A stretch of DNA of 64,000 bases from Setophaga petechia. Lineage: Eukaryota; Chordata; Aves; Passeriformes; Parulidae. The notes under the pieces were generated by a model. It was not told the origin of the DNA, did not search any database, and saw nothing but the letters and a program-made list of their open reading frames with translations. The stretch is from contig JANCRA010000061.1 in assembly GCA_024362935.1 (NCBI GenBank), positions 1,178,001-1,242,000 on the forward strand, read 5' to 3'. Shown one piece after another: positions 23,395 to 34,695 of the stretch (the first letter of the stretch is position 1; the number at the start of each line of letters is the position of its first letter). The translations under genes were made by a program, and so were the position numbers.

Positions 23395-23780
23395 AGATGT
23401 TTACAAAGATATTTAGACTGGAGGAAAGGAGGCTCAGGGGTGAACTTGTTGCTCTCTTCAACTGCCTGGAAGGAGGCTGTAGCCAGGCTGGGACAGTCTC
23501 TTTTCTCAGATAATAAGTGACAGAACAAGGGGAAACAGCCTCAAGTGGCACCAGGGCAGGTTTAGATTCAGTATCAGGAAAATTTCTTCACCTCAAGGGC
23601 TGTCAAGCACTGGAACAAGGTGCCCAAGGCAGTGGTAGGGTCACCATCCCTCAAGGCACTTCAAAGATGTGGCACCTGGGCACATGGTTTAAGTGACGGG
23701 CTCGTTAGTGATGGGTTAGTGGTTGTACTTGATAATCTTAAAGGTCTTTTCCAAACCAAATTATTAAATTATTCTATGAA
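23395..23780 (+). mobile_element. CR1 3' fragment
   Basis: Typical CR1 3' sequence ('agtgacagaacaaggggaaa', 'tggtagggtcaccatccctc') ending 'attattctatgaatt'. It lies in the intron between exons 4 and 5. Confidence 0.88.
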
Positions 23781-24616
23781 TTAAAAATACTGTATTCACC
23801 CATCACCTGCTGAAAATCCAGTTTTCATCCCCTATCCTTGGCTCAAATAAATAAGAACAAAAAAAATCAATCTACTCATGGATGTTTTTTCAGTTAAAAA
23901 CTTCTTCATCTATTCTTTGTTACTATTGTGGAAAGAAGTATCTTTGATGTAAAAACTCCAACTGAAAACTGAAAGATTCTCTGACAGGTTGAAAAATATT
24001 TTACAATGAACAAACACGCATTAGCTACCTCCAGAAAAATACCCCAAATCTTTCTGCTGAGTAATTCTAAGAAACATCTGAAAAGTTAAAAAAATAATCA
24101 GTGCCATTTTAATAGCTGGCATTAGGTAGGTGAGGTCACAGACTGTACCAACCGGCAGCAGAACTCGTGCAACACATCAGAGGTCTCCACACTCCAGCCA
24201 CTTCTCACTCTTTTCTCTTCAGCTGCACCATACTCAGAATTCAAAATTACTTGAGTTTTCTTAAGCAACTCTTGCCCTTGTGTTTACAACATGCAACCAT
24301 GTACAGTAATTCAAAAGCTTAGGATCTGAAACTGACTCAAACTCCAAATTTGTTTTGGCAAAATTTTGAATGCTATTGATGTTAGCCTATGGACTAATTT
24401 AATTTAGGCCCATTAAATCTGGAATGACAACTAACCTAATTTTTGTTATAGGTGGTGGTGTTTTCATTGTGCGTAGTAATCACAAGGGATAAAATAGGTG
24501 TGGAAACAAGGTGAGACATCATCTAGCAACAGCAAAGCCACATTCCTTAGAGCAATGCACATATTCCTTTATGAGACAATAGAAAATAAGTTGCCAGATC
24601 TGTTCCCAGCAGCTAC
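23781..24616. other. RHOBTB3 intron
   Basis: AT-rich; nothing recognised. Confidence 0.5.
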
Positions 24617-24984
24617 CTGAATAAATGAAGTGGAGGATATCTGGGAGACAAGAGCAGAAGACAGAGCCCTTCACCACCACCCTGGCTGGTGGGACACAGG
24701 GTGGGACAGCCCGGGCTGAGGAGGGGAAGGATCCCCCGCCTGCAGCGCCAAGAGGCTCTGTGCCAGCTGCACCACGGAGGCGTCGTGCGCGTCGGACGGG
24801 CTCTTCACCCCAAACAGCAGCATGAAGAGGTGGCTGACAGAGCAGAGCATGATCTTGTCAGCCTCCACCACCGTGCTGAGGCCCTCGGGGTAGAAGGCCA
24901 CATCTGCACATTGGCAGCAGCAGAGCAGGTCGTGCACGTCTGCGTTGTAGTGCGAGGCTTCGCCCTTTAGGATCGGCATCTTTT
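24617..24984 (-). pseudogene. RHOBTB3: RHOBTB3 exon: first BTB domain, frameshifted
   Basis: It codes for the start of the first BTB domain (ASHYNAD, CCQCADV, SVSHLFMLLF). The frame then runs into TGA at 24671-24673, while the family's next segment (VFCSCLPDIL) is found in another frame, so there is an indel near 24680-24720. The donor GTAGCT is weak but usable. The exon is much richer in GC than its surroundings. Confidence 0.92.
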
Positions 24985-25791
24985 CTGCAAAAGAAGTCAG
25001 GCTGTAAAAACTAAGTTTTACAACCTTAGTAAATGCTAACCACACAACAACCGACCTTCTCAGGTCAGTTTAATTTTTAAAAGAGATATTCAAGAAGAAT
25101 ATTTCTCATATGCTATTTGAATATCTTGAGTAAAATACTTGAAAAATGGAAATACTTAACACAGTAAGTTAAGAAACACTTCGTTTAACAGCAAGTGTCT
25201 GTCCTTTCACGAACCCTCTATAGAAAGTTACACTATAAAGAAACTTTGTGTATTCCTAATCTAAGAGGTCTGAGCAAATTTTTAGAACATGGAAGAAGAG
25301 ACAACTACAGGTTTATAGGTAACTACTTGTCAGTAATTTTATCACTGAGCAAATGCATCAGATGTTCAGAAATCACATACAGGTGTGTACTTCTCTGCCT
25401 TGCTTTATCTGCAGCAAACAAAAACACTATCTGATTATACTGTAAAGGAATAATTCGTGCTCTAACAACTTTCTCTTTTTATCTGTCTGCTAAGACTTTA
25501 TGTAAAGCTTTTATCAATTCATGTTTTTGTAAGTCCACCAGAAAACCATTCCTATTAGTTACATCTAAAATAAACTAGAAATCCATTGCAATGTTATACA
25601 TTGCCATACAATTCTCTCCAAGTAAATTAAACTATCACTAAAAGGTGATGCAACATAACCAGAACAGCTGATAATAGATCCCACAGCTCATAGTAACAAT
25701 TGTTACTAAAAAATACAGTAAAAAATATTGATTGTGCAAAGACAGTGACACACATAAGGAATTATACTAGAGACCAGATATCAATGAGCAC

Positions 25792-25903
25792 CTGGCTGTT
25801 CAAGCTGAGGTGGTTGGACTCGACGGCACTTCTGAGTCTTTTTCCTTTTCTTCAATTTTTCAGATGGCTTATGATTCAAACTTTGGATCATAAAATATTC
25901 AAG
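25792..25903 (-). pseudogene. RHOBTB3: RHOBTB3 exon: linker
   Basis: It starts LEYFMIQSLN and ends PPQLEQP, matching the linker before the first BTB domain. The phase joins the neighbouring exons, and the basic middle is intact. Confidence 0.9.
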
Positions 25904-26344
25904 CTAAGACAAGAAATGTATTTTTAAAAAAAACAACTTGTTATTTAAAAACAACTATAGATCAAATTAAGGGATATATCAGGCTCTGTATGCAAGGCTA
26001 AAGCTGCTGACTCTATTACCAGTCATCCAGGAGAGTCCCAAAACTCATTTCTGAGAAGCTACCATATTTAGATAGAACTAGCACAATTTAAAATATTATT
26101 TATTCAAATGATTGTGGTTAATTCTTGTGTATTTAATCTTCCTAGAACTGACAGACATAAAGATACTCAATTTACCAACCTCTTTAGATGTTAATTCTAT
26201 CTTGGGGAGTGGCCTCATTCAGCTGGATGTTAGCCAGCAAGATAAAAGGACAAGAATACAAGTGGAAAATTTACTGCAATGCAACAAATACCTTTCCTAA
26301 ACCTTCCTACTTGAAACCAGAGCAACCTCGGTACTGCTAATTCA

Positions 26345-26640
26345 GATAGCATCATAGACTCCCAGAATCCTAGAATGGTTTGGCTTGGAAAGTACCATGA
26401 GGACCACTGAGTTCTTCCAATCCCCCTGCCATGGGCAGGGACACTTTGCACAGATCAGCTTGCTCCAAGCCCCTTCCAACCCAGCCCAGAACACTGCCAA
26501 GGACGGGGCACTCACAGCTCCCTGGACCATTCTGTTCCACTGTCTGACCACCCTCACTGGGAGGAATTTCTTTCCAATATCTGACTGGAATTTTTCCTTG
26601 GTGGGAGCTTGACACTTGGTGGAAGGGCCCATGGTGTGCC
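26345..26640 (-). mobile_element. CR1 3' fragment
   Basis: Minus-strand CR1: on the plus strand it reads 'cccagaatcctagaatggtt' and 'gccatgggcagggacacttt'. It sits less than 100 bp from a RHOBTB3 donor site. Confidence 0.88.
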
Positions 26641-26725
26641 TCCCCTGGCCCTCTGAAGCACTCACATCTGCCATGCACCTCATGCATGTTCCACCCGGCT
26701 TCCAAAGAGGCAGATTCCCACTCAC

Positions 26726-26877
26726 CACTCCTCCAAAGTATTTCTGGATGTAGAAGTCATTAAGAGTGTGCAGTTTAAGGTAAGTGGCTCCAAGTTCCTT
26801 TGAGAGCTGGACTCCTTCAGAGATTGTGACACAGCTTCTCCTGTCTGAAGTGCACAGGGGACAGGTGCAAGGCACTC
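26726..26877 (-). pseudogene. RHOBTB3: RHOBTB3 exon: end of Rho-like domain
   Basis: The translation includes PCTCPLCTSDR, KELGATYL and KYFGGV, diagnostic of RHOBTB3. The exon lies between CCCCAG and GTGAGT and keeps its frame. The open frame that runs on to 26342 is intron plus CR1. Confidence 0.93.
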
Positions 26878-27860
26878 CTGGGGTAAAAAGTGATGGAAAA
26901 TAACCATTTTGGCCAAATAATGCAGAATTCTTAGATTCCTAAATAACTGTAAAGATATCTTACTTATAGGAGAGCAAAGAGGGAAATGAATACATAGGAA
27001 TTTTATAGTAAGAAATCTGTAGTGACAGAAAAAAACCCTACTTCGTATTAATCAATCCAAAACACTAGTCCCTCTACAAACCTCTGTATCCATTACATTA
27101 GTATTACTTTATTGATTTTGTTCAGTTGGAAGAGTTCAGCCAGGCTTACGGATGCCAGATTTGGCTTTGGCTCAATAGCTTTGCATGCCCAGGTCTTGTA
27201 CTAGCCTGCAGGTGTTATCATTGATGAATGTCACCCTTCAACCTGTTGAATTGCTGTAGCCTGTCCATGCAGGAAGTACACACAGTAGTGAAAGAAGAAA
27301 ACTTCCACTCCAGACCAACCTTTGATGGGTTTGTACGTACTGCACAATCTGATTCACCTACATGTAATTCACATCCATTTTTTTAAAAACACAAAATAGG
27401 TACTTTGAAGATTATGTCATTTCAATGCTAAAAATTTTCATTCATTGCTTTAGGAAGAAAATCCCAGAGAATTTCAAGGCTTCTCCCAACCACTCTCCAG
27501 TCTTTTCAGAATGCTGGATGTAATTTTAATCCCATACACTAGAGATACTTTATACCCAAATGTATGTCGCTTAATCCAAATTACTAGATTTAATCCTCAA
27601 GTGTGACAGCTCCACAAGAAGAGTCATTGCAGAGGTCAAAGAAGGATAGGTTGCCTATCATTACTGAGGTTAATTAAGCACAGCGTTCTTGCCAGCACAT
27701 CAGTCTAGAGAGCCAAAATACATGTGCATATTACTGTCATCCTGACAGACTAATTGTTTCTGTTAGCAGCTTGGAAAAACAACCAGCTTCTACTGAAATT
27801 ACATTATACCCAGCTTCCAAATGAGATTTTATCTGTTGTTACAGGAGGCTGGATACATAC
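26878..27860. other. RHOBTB3 intron
   Basis: AT-rich; nothing recognised. Confidence 0.5.
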
Positions 27861-28041
27861 CGTTTTTTCTTGTAGCAATAGCAGAAATTATTATTGGAAC
27901 TGAGCAGTGATTTAGTGCTTTTTTACCATTGGCACATCGCTGTCCTTTAGTTCTTGAAATGAAGTTTTGTCATTGACACACAATAATATCAGCTCCTCCA
28001 ATGAGCCTGCAGGAAGTGTACCAGTCACTGTCAAAGATATC
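27861..28041 (-). pseudogene. RHOBTB3: RHOBTB3 exon: Rho-like domain, middle
   Basis: The acceptor (TTTTTAG) and donor (GTATGT) are good. The translation opens with DIFDSDWYTS and GGADII, as in RHOBTB3. A deletion of about 11 nt near 27977 and a 1-nt loss in an A-run near 27926 shift the frame twice. Confidence 0.92.
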
Positions 28042-28825
28042 CTAAAAAGAAAAAACCACCAATCAAGAATTTACTGACTTGAAGAGAAGGATAAAATATT
28101 CTATATTCTTATTCCAAAACTCTACAGAATTGTTTTGGTCTGATTAGATCTTATTTGAAGACATGCAACAATGAGCAGCAGACTTCCTGCTTTGTCATTG
28201 CCTTGTTTGGAGAGCAAGCTGTTTGTTATAACAAATCGTAAATATTTTCCATTAACTCAGGAATTCTGTCAGAAGAATTAAAAATAGGGTTTATCAGGAA
28301 ATAGTCTTTTCAGGAAGAATCTTTGCTGGTTTAAATACTTAACCATAAAATTTGTTTCCTTTAGGAAATAAAAGCACATTCAGTGGTAGGTGTTTTCAGC
28401 AACACATACAAAAACATTATTAACCACACCATTTTAGAGAAAGGGTTACACAGAATTATCTGATGTACCTATGATCTTTAAATATAAAGGTCATATTTCA
28501 GTGTGACTTTAAATATAAAGGTCATAAGTCAGTGTGACTTTTATCACTAGAGTTTCTACATGGCTTTACCAGGTGTTAATGTCTTCAGGGTAAAGACTTA
28601 AATCACATACCTAAACCTTCTTTTTCAATTTGACATTCAAATTTTCATTGCTCTGTGCTGAGGACTTAACCTCTAAAACGGTTTGATATTCTGTACATTT
28701 ACAGCTGTGCTGTATCCACAGGCAATATACAGTAATTAATGTCTATCTGTCAAGGAACTGTGATTCCACAATTTCTACTTCAGCTGGAGGTAGCTCATAA
28801 ATACCAGGAGAGCCTTGGCATTGAA
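28042..28825. other. Upstream of first RHOBTB3 exon seen
   Basis: No exon for the RHOBTB3 N-terminus found. A short tandem repeat of 'taaatataaaggtcat' lies near 28478-28530. Confidence 0.5.
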
Positions 28826-28859
28826 TGCATGCGAAATTGAAAACCTTTGTGGCTGGGGA

Positions 28860-29200
28860 GCTGCGTGGGCCAAGAGGCCGCAGGGCTGGCGGCCTTGAGC
28901 AGCTGAAGATGAGGCAGCGTGTGGCCAGGGGGCCAAGAAGGCCAAGGGCATGGTGGCCTGTGTCAGCAGCAGTGGGGCAGCAGGAGCAGGGCAGTGAGCG
29001 TGGCCCTGTGCTGGGCAGCGCTGCGGCCACAGCTGGAGTGCTGTGTGCACTTGTGGGCCCCTGGCAAGCAGAAAGTCATGGAGGGACTGCAGTGTGTGCA
29101 CAGAAGGACAGGGGAGCTGGGCCAGGGGGTGCAGCACAAGGCCAGTGAGGAGGTGCGGAGGGAGATTTGGCCTGGACAATGGGAGGCTCTTGAGGGATCT
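28860..29200 (+). mobile_element. CR1-derived block in copy A
   Basis: It follows CR1 ORF2 sequence ('tggccagggggccaagaagg', 'gtgctgtgtgcacttgtggg'). Open frames on both strands here reflect GC content. Confidence 0.75.
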
Positions 29201-29803
29201 TCAGCATCTCCTCAATGCATCCAAATATTTAGCCACTTTTGGACTTGGATTTCTGTCCCTTTTTTCCTTGTTGTTTTTTTGTTGTTTGTTTGTTTGTTTG
29301 CTTGCTTGGAGGAAGAGGCTTATTCATATTCTTTTTCTCCCAACTACAGCTCTTGTCATCATTATTTTCTGCTGGTTTACCGCATTGGGCCTGAGTCTGC
29401 TCGAATTTTAGTTTCCAAGGTGTCACTTTCTGAAGAATGCAGTAGTTTTGCATGAGAACACATCATTCTGTGCAGGGACCTTGGTGCAGAAGGAGCTGCT
29501 GTGATTCCAGGCCAGCCAGTATGGCCTTACAAATCACTTTGATCTCAGCAGTGCCCATGCCTTTTTGCAGCTCAGGCAATCAGTGTGTGTTGTATTGGGG
29601 AACTGAGCAGGAGATCAATGCCCTTGCATTCCCGCTGCTCCTCAGAGATCACAGGAGCTGGGAGGGGCTGGGCTGCAGTTCTGATTCCAGCCACTTTAGC
29701 ACTGTCAGCGTGGTCGTGTCCAAGAGAAGAACTTTCTTGAGCACAGATGCGCCAAAAGTGCAGTTCCCAGTGCAATGCTCTGTGTCTGATCCCTTTCCAT
29801 AAG

Positions 29804-29809
29804 GACCTG
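29804..29809. repeat. Target-site duplication GACCTG (left)
   Basis: GACCTG lies directly before the LTR and is repeated at 32986-32991. Confidence 0.95.
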
Positions 29810-30192
29810 TGTTGTCGGTGTTCACAGGGGTTTGTTAGAGGATGGATGGAAGAGACAGGCTCTTGATTCCATTATCACAAGGCTTCATTGATTATATAGA
29901 TATATATATATACATTGGCATTAAACCTGTACTACATAATTATAGAAAGGAAAAGAGGCTTGTCCTGAAGCTGCTAAGCTAAGAGAGAGATAGACAGAAT
30001 GAATAACAACATCTGTGTCTCAGAACAGAGCTATAGCAGTCCTGCCTGTGAATGGTCAGCAGATCTAAACATTGGTGGACCTGTTGCATTCCACAGCAGC
30101 AGATAATAATTATTTATATTTGCTGCTGAGCCTCTGAGCTCCAGCAGGGAAAAATCCTAAGAAAGGATTTTTCAAGAAGAATGTCTGTGACA
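29810..30192 (-). repeat. 3' LTR of gag-only element copy 2
   Basis: 383 bp, with the same ends as copy 1 (on the plus strand TGTTGTCGG ... CTGTGACA). Confidence 0.92.
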
Positions 30193-30206
30193 TCTCACCC
30201 TTCTTT
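30193..30206 (-). promoter_or_regulatory. Polypurine tract, copy 2
   Basis: The complement of TCTCACCCTTCTTT abuts the 3' LTR and matches the tract of copy 1. Confidence 0.75.
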
Positions 30207-30599
30207 ATTTAGTTAAAGTAAAAAAGAAAAAATGCTGCTGTGGAATGCACAGAGAATTTCTTCACTCGTAGAATACACAACTCTATCATATTACTAAAAC
30301 AATCCTACAGTATAAGAAAATACAAAAACCAATACAAAGACAATTCAAGTCCAAGCAGCTGAGTTTCAGGAAAAGTCCATGAAGTGAAGATTTTCCTCTT
30401 TGGCATATCTGGAAGTCCTTTTTGTCCTGAAACAAGCTTCTTACAGAAAACTCCATCAATAGTTATCAAACAATTTGAGACAAGTACTACAGTGTCCTGC
30501 CACAGCCCTTAACTTGGGCTAAGGCTGATTTTTGGCCCTTCAATCCTTTTGAGCTGCTGCCAGCTGTTTCAACCCTTTATATTTAATTTAATTTTTTTG

Positions 30600-32180
30600 T
30601 TTGTTTGTTTTGGTTTTTTGGGTTTTTTTTGTAAATCAGAAAAAACAGCAGCAGCAGCAGCGGCCAGAAAAAGCCCTGGGGGGCCCTGGCCAATGTGGAA
30701 GGATCAGGAACCCCACACCTGGCCCACAGAAAGGTGGTCCAGGACCAGAAGGGGGGGAACAACACCCCCAAAACCAACAGAAGGCCGGGAGGTGGACCTG
30801 GGCCAAGGAGCCAAGCTAAACAGCCCAGGCCCAGGCCCCGAAGCAGGGTCAGCATTCCCACAGCCTGGCATCCTGCTGCGAGTACAGTGGCAGAGTGGGT
30901 GACCACACGCTTTCTTCCCCCAAAATCGAGCCATGCCGGCAATGGCGGGACAGAAGCTCTCCCAAGAATGCTTATTTCAAGTCTAGCAATGTTTGCTCCC
31001 CACAGCAAATGAGGCATGGTCGCTTCTGGCTGTGCCCTCTGCCTCTGCAATGCAAATGCAGAAGGTGCTGCTCCCATCTGCCTCCAAGCATCACCCCCAC
31101 CCCCTCCGGGCTGGGGAGCAAAGGCAGGCTTTTCGGAACACACTGCTCTCTTGCTGCTGGAGCTAGCGAGGGCCGGGAGATATATCAGTCTCCCTGGGGC
31201 AGTCCCCAAAGAAACACCCCCCAACCCGCCGAGAAACCTGATTTTGAACACAGGAGCCGGGCAGCACACAGAGTGAGCTGCGAAGCCACGCCTCCTCCTC
31301 GGAAGGAGAGGCCGAAGCCCTGTTCCCCTGTCCCGGCTCCCCCCGCAGGGGCAGCCCCGGGACAGCCCGAAGAACTCAGTAGGGAAATCACGCCGGGTGC
31401 AGGAGCCGCCGCCGCAGCTGCCTCGGGAGGGGCAGGACTGCGGACTGCTCCGAGGGTCGCGCGGGCTTAGCGCTGGTCTCAGCAGCCTCGGTAACAGGAA
31501 CCAGCTCAGCGGGAGGCAGCACGGGGCCGGCAGCGTTGGGGGGCGGCGGCACATCCCTCTGCTCAGCTGCAGGTCTGTCGCCTAGCAACACAGGCGTGGC
31601 CGCGGGCGGGGCCGCCCCCCGCGTTCTCAGCGCTGGCCGGAGGGCGGCCGTGGGAGGGACCCAACGGGGAACCACCCGCAGGGCGGGTCAGGGCGGCCCC
31701 TCCGGCCAGGGAGGCGGGGTTCGCTGCCGTGCTCTCAGCGCTGGCCGGGGCAGAGTTTCCAGGCTCGTAGGCAGGGCCCGCCAGTGTGCTCTCAGCGCCG
31801 GCCGGGGCGGCACCCTCGACTCTTCATCCCCCGGAGAGAAGGAAGGGGGGGGGGAGAAACTGAGCATGCTCAGAAAACGCAGAGAAAAAAACTTTCTCGG
31901 CTCGGGGGGAAAATTTGCTCCTCCACTTGTGTTCAGAGGGGGTGAGAGGCAGCAGTTCATCTCCCTCCAAAGGGTCTCCTCCCGCTGAAGTCGGGGGAAA
32001 TGGAGCTAGGCCGCTGCACCTAGCAATCCAGGGAAAAACAGCTGCTCTCCGTTCCAACCCCGGAAAAAGAATTTTAAATGTTAGATAAATCCGAGGATAT
32101 TCCAAACCTCGACCCAAAGCAAATTGAAAAATGGAGCCTATGCACTCCCACACAAAAATATCAAGGGAATATAACACATT
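30600..32180 (-). pseudogene. Broken gag-like region of copy 2
   Basis: This is homologous to 11732-13294. The N-terminal part is open at 31824-32177 and then shifts frame repeatedly (31688-31960, 31388-31675, 30583-31554), so no long product remains. The proline-rich repeats are shorter than in copy 1. Confidence 0.85.
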
Positions 32181-32589
32181 TGTAAAAAAAACAAAAAGCT
32201 TTGCCCATCGAAAGAAATCATAAAAATGCCTTTCTAACAGAAAAATTCCAAGAATTCCATTCTCTTCACCCCATTTTTGCCAGAAGGCAGTAATTTCTCC
32301 TCTGAAGGGGAGAATGGAACCTCAGCCTCTGAAGGAGAAAATCTCCAGAGCAATAGCCACAAATTTCAAATGGCCTCATCCTCAGGAGGGGAAAAGACAA
32401 CAGTACCTTTAGACACTGTCCAGCACTTTCTGGCCAGCTGCACGGTGCTGATAGGGCTTCCATACATCTTCCTCGAGGCTTTTCAGGTTCTCACTGTGGC
32501 CAGCTTTGGCTGTGAACTCTGTCCAAAATCAGGATCTTCAGTTCTTCAGCTCCTGGCTAAAATCCACATATGTGATGAGTGTCCTCTTC

Positions 32590-32603
32590 AGTCGAGGTCA
32601 CCA
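32590..32603 (-). promoter_or_regulatory. Primer binding site, tRNA-Trp type, copy 2
   Basis: The complement begins TGGTGACC two bases inside the 5' LTR, with one C fewer than copy 1. Confidence 0.75.
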
Positions 32604-32605
32604 GT

Positions 32606-32985
32606 TGTTGTCGGTGTTCACAGGGGTTTGTTAGAGGATGGATGGAAGAGACAGGCTCTTGATTCCATTATCACAAGGCTTCATTTATTATATCGTGATA
32701 TATATATATGGCATTATAAGTGTACTACATGATTATAGAAAGGAAAAGAGGCTTGTTCTGAAGCTGCTAAGCTAAGAGAGAGATAGACAGAATGAATAAC
32801 AACGTCTGTGTCTCAGCACAGAGCCATAGCAGTCCTGCCTGTGAATGGTCAGCAGATCTAAACATTGGTGGACCTGTTGCATTCCACAGCAGCAGATAAT
32901 AATTGTTTACATTTGCTGCTGAGCTTCTGAGCTCCAGCAGGGAAAAATCCTAAGAAAGGATTTTTCAAGAAGAATGTCTGTGACA
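32606..32985 (-). repeat. 5' LTR of gag-only element copy 2
   Basis: 380 bp; partner of 29810-30192. Confidence 0.92.
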
Positions 32986-32991
32986 GACCTG
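32986..32991. repeat. Target-site duplication GACCTG (right)
   Basis: This is an exact copy of 29804-29809. Confidence 0.95.
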
Positions 32992-33575
32992 CATGCTCCA
33001 GATTCCCCAAGAGTGTGCTTTATTGAAGCAACAGGAGAGCAATCTCAGGATTGCTGCTGATCAGGGCAATAACTACCAAGTGTTGATGTGTGCAACAACA
33101 GAGAGGACAGAGAGGAGAGTAAAGGGAGATCATAGTAGTGAGATCTACCTCTCTGTCTTTCTTCCTATCTCTCTAATCTATCTATCTATGTAACATTCAC
33201 ATAATTGAATCTTCCTGGCTCTGGTCCAAGGTAGTTGGAGGTGCAAAGCTCACCTAAAGCATCCCTCTCAGGAGAGGATTAGAGACATGTTCCCTCAACC
33301 AATTCTGAGAAGGCAGACATGTTTTCCCCTCCAGATATGGTGGTTTTTCCCCTCAGAGTTGTTTTCCTCCTCCAGCCTCTTGTGCCCTGAAGTCTCCAGT
33401 TAATTCCTTAAATTTCTGCCTGTCCTAGGAAGGTGGAACAATTCCATGTTTACGTGGAGTTTGGTGCTTCGGGTCACACATGCCATGCATTACATGACAC
33501 ATGGTTTCCTTCACTGGCACCCCCAGGGCTGTGTAAGTGCATTCATTAATGGGGCCTTAGGAGAGTCTCTGTGCC

Positions 33576-34168
33576 GGTCAGAATTCTCAGTTGACAAAAG
33601 AGGGAGAAGAAACACCTTGGTCCTCCTCCATGTACTGAGGTGGCCACAGAGGCTGTGTGACCTCAATCAGAGATCTTTGCACGCATCCTCATCTCCTGAA
33701 TGACCAGGTTTCTAACAAGAGAGTGGATGTCAGAAAGGCAGGAATGCTGCTGCAGGCCTGAAATGAACTTGTGTCTTGTGTCCAGAAGTGTCTCTCACAA
33801 GGAGTGAGCTCACCCAGGAAGCCACCTGCAGAGCCAGGATGGAGCTGTGGGACAGGACGGGGTGTCAGTCACTACTGAAAGACAAACAGGACATGGCAGA
33901 AGCAGAGGGAGGCCCTCAGCAGACCCTTGAGAAATGTCACACCTTCCCTTGTGAGCTGCCTGAGAGGCTGTTGGAGCTTCAGTCCCAGATGGCCCCTGAT
34001 TGTAGGGCCAGGGTCACTTCGGAATCTGTGCGTCCCCTTGAACACAGAATGACCCAGCAGAGCAGCAGCACAGTGCTGTGGGAACCTGTGAGCCCAGCAG
34101 TCTTTGAGTCTTGGCTCACAAAGCTTGTATGGAAACTTGAAACCCATCTTCTCTTGCTTTCTCTGCAG
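33576..34168. other. No gene firmly recognised
   Basis: A plus-strand frame covers 33776-34291 but has no recognisable domain. It lies upstream of the coiled-coil exons and could hold a 5' exon. Confidence 0.35.
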
Positions 34169-34220
34169 GTGCTTCTAGGCGCAGGTGCAGCAGGTGGAAG
34201 AGCCACAGGAGAATGGCCAG
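34169..34220 (+). other. Possible small exon
   Basis: 52 bases between a strong acceptor (TTTCTCTGCAG) and a consensus donor (GTAAGC). The product is too short to identify. Confidence 0.4.
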
Positions 34221-34497
34221 GTAAGCCTGACTGGCCAGGTGACAGAGGGAAGGGCAGGAAGAGGGGCATAAACCAGAGCTCTTGGGACTGAGGAGGCCAG
34301 GAGTCCCACAGGCATTGCAAGCACAGAGCCTTGGAATCTACAGAGAACAGCCCTGGGACAGGAGGCTTGCATTGGAAGCAGATGTGGAGAGGGAAGCAAA
34401 AGAAGTGGCTAAATAAATGTGATTTTGAGGCTGCAAGAGGAAAAAAGCTGAGCTTGATGGCAGCTCCCAGTCACTTGCTCTGCATTTTTGTGTACAG

Positions 34498-34635
34498 AAG
34501 ATCAAGGCAGAGCCACAAGCAGAGCTGCCCGAAGCTCAGAGTGCCCTCATGGCAGTGAAGAGGAGGAACAAGGATGACATGAGAAGAATTCAAGAGGAGA
34601 ATCTCGATCAGCAGAGGAGCGATCAACAAAACCAG
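34498..34635 (+). pseudogene. Coiled-coil exon, 46 codons
   Basis: It lies between TGTACAG and GTGAGT, with phase 0 at both ends. The 46 codons are rich in Lys, Glu, Gln and Arg with a heptad-like pattern (AELPEAQSAL, RRIQEENLDQQ). It resembles long coiled-coil proteins of the centrosome/rootlet kind; I do not recognise the gene. Confidence 0.55.
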
Positions 34636-34695
34636 GTGAGTGAAAGCGTGGCAGCCACTCCAGTCATGAAACCTCCTCTCTTTTGTTTTTTCGAG

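Larger units (their letters stand above)
15719..28041 (-). pseudogene. RHOBTB3: RHOBTB3 copy, nine exons, degenerate
   Basis: RHOBTB3 is an atypical Rho-family protein with a divergent GTPase-like domain, two BTB domains and a C-terminal tail, studied as an ATPase in Golgi and endosome trafficking. Nine exons were found in order on the minus strand: 27861-28041, 26726-26877, 25792-25903, 24617-24984, 22266-22378, 20617-20728, 18283-18456, 16939-17105 and 15719-15815. They run from the middle of the Rho-like domain through both BTB domains into the tail. Introns are kept and most boundaries are consensus GT/AG, so this is not a retrocopy. Lesions: two frameshifts in the first exon seen, a frameshift in the fourth, an in-frame TAA in the sixth and an in-frame TGA in the ninth. 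The first exon(s) and the terminal exon are not seen. It could be a decaying W-linked gametolog of the Z gene or a segmental duplicate; the sequence alone does not decide. Confidence 0.93.
29810..32985 (-). mobile_element. Gag-only LTR retrotransposon, copy 2
   Basis: This is the same family as 10912-14109, on the minus strand, 3176 bp, with exact 6-bp GACCTG duplications. Order on the minus strand: 5' LTR (32606-32985), primer site, broken gag-like region, purine tract, 3' LTR (29810-30192). Its LTRs differ from each other much more than those of copy 1, especially in the AT-rich stretch, so it is older. It also lacks pol and env, which makes the gag-only structure a family trait and not a one-off deletion. 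Confidence 0.95.
28825..33575 (+). repeat. Duplicated unit, copy A, interrupted
   Basis: About 1.56 kb of this span (28825-29809 and 32986-33575) is closely similar to 47580-49121. The 3176 bp between is the second gag-only LTR element. The unit begins with a CR1-derived block and continues with sequence I do not recognise, including a TCTA microsatellite near 33170-33190. Confidence 0.9.

Noticed and set aside
26342..26725. C-terminal part of a 177-codon minus frame
   Set aside because: Only 26726-26877 is exon; the rest passes a consensus donor and runs into CR1 sequence.
15719..28041. RHOBTB3 as a processed retrocopy
   Set aside because: Introns and splice sites are present, which a retrocopy would lack.
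15719..28041. RHOBTB3 as a functional gene
   Set aside because: Two in-frame stops and several frameshifts fall inside conserved domains.
28743..29455. Frames of 95-178 codons on both strands
   Set aside because: They lie in the CR1-derived block of the duplicated unit and recur, with changes, at 47522-48006.
29879..29920. TA-rich run as a separate microsatellite feature
   Set aside because: It is part of the LTR and has a counterpart in the other LTRs of the family.
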